From NCBI GenBank assembly GCA_024516155.1, contig JAJJXM010000004.1:744001-808000 (forward strand): a DNA stretch of 64,000 nt, in the 5' to 3' direction. This document shows positions 62,943 to 64,000 of the stretch, piece by piece (positions within the stretch are counted from its first letter, which is position 1; each line of letters begins with the position of its first letter). The notes below the pieces were generated by a model. It was not told where the DNA came from, did not search any database, and saw only the letters and a list, made by a program, of their open reading frames with translations. A program made the translations under genes and the position numbers. The stretch comes from Pyronema omphalodes. Taxonomy: Eukaryota > Ascomycota > Pezizomycetes > Pezizales > Pyronemataceae.

Positions 62943-64000
62943 TTAGTTCTTCCAGATCTTGTTGGCCAAGTCAACAACCAACTTCAACTTGTTCTTCATT
63001 CCCTCGGCATCAATCAAGTTGCCCTCAGAGTGAGAAGCAAATCCACACTGAGGAGAAACACAGATTCTCTGCAAAGCCTCCTCCTCAGTCTCTCCGGTTC
63101 CGGAAGCCATGATCTTAGCCGCCTGACGAACACGAGCCTCGAGCTCGTTGATGTCCTCAAGCTCAGGGAACTTGGAAGTGATGAGTCCCAAGACGATAGA
63201 CTTGTTCTTAGGAAGCTCCTTGAGGGCGTCGAAAGTTCCGGCACGCTCGGTGTCGTACTCCAAGTAGTAAGTGTCGACATTGATCTCGTTGAAGAGCTTG
63301 ACAGCAATGTGCTCGTATCCTCCCTCAGAAAAGTGCATAGAGTGACGGAAGTTACCACTATGAAGTTTTTTATCAGCTACTGATTAGAATAATAGGAGTA
63401 AAAAAATACGAACCGGCACAAGTGCAATCCAACAGTGAGCTCAGGAAGCTTGGTGGCACGGTCACGGAAACAGTTGTTGTAGAGACGGATGTAGGCATCG
63501 AGTCTAGCATCAGGGTCGGCACCCTCAGCGCGCATAGCCTCAAGCATAGAGACATCACAGAAGTCTATTTTTCTCAGTCAGTTTCATTCCACAAACCGTC
63601 ACCAACACCGGAAAACATACAAGCCAAAAGAGGGTCATCAATCTGGACATTACGGCATCCAGCGTTGTACAAGATCTCAAGCTCAACACGGTAAGCAGCA
63701 GCAATATCGTTGAAGTGCTCCTCGTCGTTGGCATAGACGGCCTTGTCGTATGCGTGCTCGCCGTGACGAAGGTGGAACCACTCAGGAGCGGCGAGGGTCA
63801 TCTTGATGTTCTTGACCTCCTCAGGAGCAACCATCTTGGCGAGCTCCTGGAACTGGGGAAGGTACCCGGACTTGACGTGCCTACATACAGGAATCAGAAA
63901 TTGACACATACAGCGATATCGAGGAGGTCTTACTTGATCTTTCCAGTGCAAAGAGTGGTGGCGGCAGGCTTGGTGTTCTCCGCAAGGAAGGCCCGAACGT
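62943..64000 (-). CDS. Cobalamin-independent methionine synthase-like (MetE/UROD-fold) protein, 5' end outside the window
   Basis: Exons read so far: 63,934->64,000; 63,621-63,880; 63,414-63,564; 62,943-63,357. Introns of 53, 56 and 56 nt have GTAAGA, GTATGT and GTTCGT donors. The frame holds TLCTGKIKHVKSGYLPQ, then PEWFHLRHGEHAYDK, QIDDPLLAYFCD, LHLCRGNFRHSMHFSEGGYE and SPQCGFASH. The H-x-C and Cys motifs match the zinc ligands of the MetE C-terminal half, and the short form resembles bacterial YxjG-type proteins. These are probably methyltransferases using a folate or other methyl donor; the substrate is not certain. About 300 residues are visible and the N-terminus is missing. Confidence 0.85.

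Noticed and set aside
62532..63383. 283-codon frame on + over the MetE-like gene
   Set aside because: It is antisense to well-supported coding exons and crosses their introns and the 3' UTR; no recognisable protein.

Overview
The window looks like a chromosomal segment of a filamentous ascomycete (Pezizomycotina-type) fungus. The genes have short GT-AG introns (about 50-270 nt) with CTAAC/CTAAT-like branch sites. The recognisable proteins are typical fungal ones (Ypt7 GTPase, INO1, a dynactin p25 subunit, a Fta4-type kinetochore protein, a two-LIM protein), and the retroelements are chromodomain Ty3/gypsy elements and a Tad/I-like LINE. I cannot name the genus. Non-coding DNA is unusually rich in minisatellites.

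Layout. 1-3,284 has no recognisable gene but holds a perfectly bounded 97-bp foldback MITE (1,684-1,780, TAA target duplication). 3,285-4,107 (+) is a Fta4-like kinetochore gene, 4,933-5,986 (+) a coiled-coil gene resembling the SIKE/SCI1 STRIPAK subunit, and 7,376-7,975 (-) dynactin p25. 7,976-12,996 is non-coding. 12,997-16,081 (-) is a four-exon LIM-domain gene. 16,082-22,800 is a long repeat-rich intergenic tract. 22,979-24,644 (+) is INO1. 24,645-27,305 is a dense succession of different minisatellites.

27,306-59,701 is a nest of retrotransposons. Gypsy-1 (27,311-34,947, +) has 794-bp LTRs and a CATAG duplication. A Tad/I-like LINE (35,691-50,701, -, duplication GGTACTAGGT) is interrupted in its endonuclease domain by Gypsy-2 (39,773-48,728, +, 1,386-bp LTRs that look identical, duplication CAGCG). 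Gypsy-3 (50,740-59,696, -, 1,410-bp LTRs, duplication TTCAG) is a decayed relative of Gypsy-2. 60,521-62,025 (-) carries a small membrane protein ORF and ypt7, and 62,943-64,000 (-) is the 3' part of a MetE-like methyltransferase gene that runs out of the window.

The most unusual object is Gypsy-1. It seems to combine four expression devices: (i) self-primed reverse transcription of the Tf1 type, with an 11-nt LTR sequence complementary to the site just after the LTR; (ii) a -1 frameshift cassette between gag and pol (GGGAAAA, 6-nt spacer, perfect 10-bp stem); (iii) a third ORF at the env position, joined to pol by a TAATG stop/start overlap; and (iv) a transmembrane C-terminus of that third protein encoded by the first 100 bp of the 3' LTR. 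I know of no described fungal chromovirus with this combination, but I could not search. All exon models and element boundaries were read by eye.
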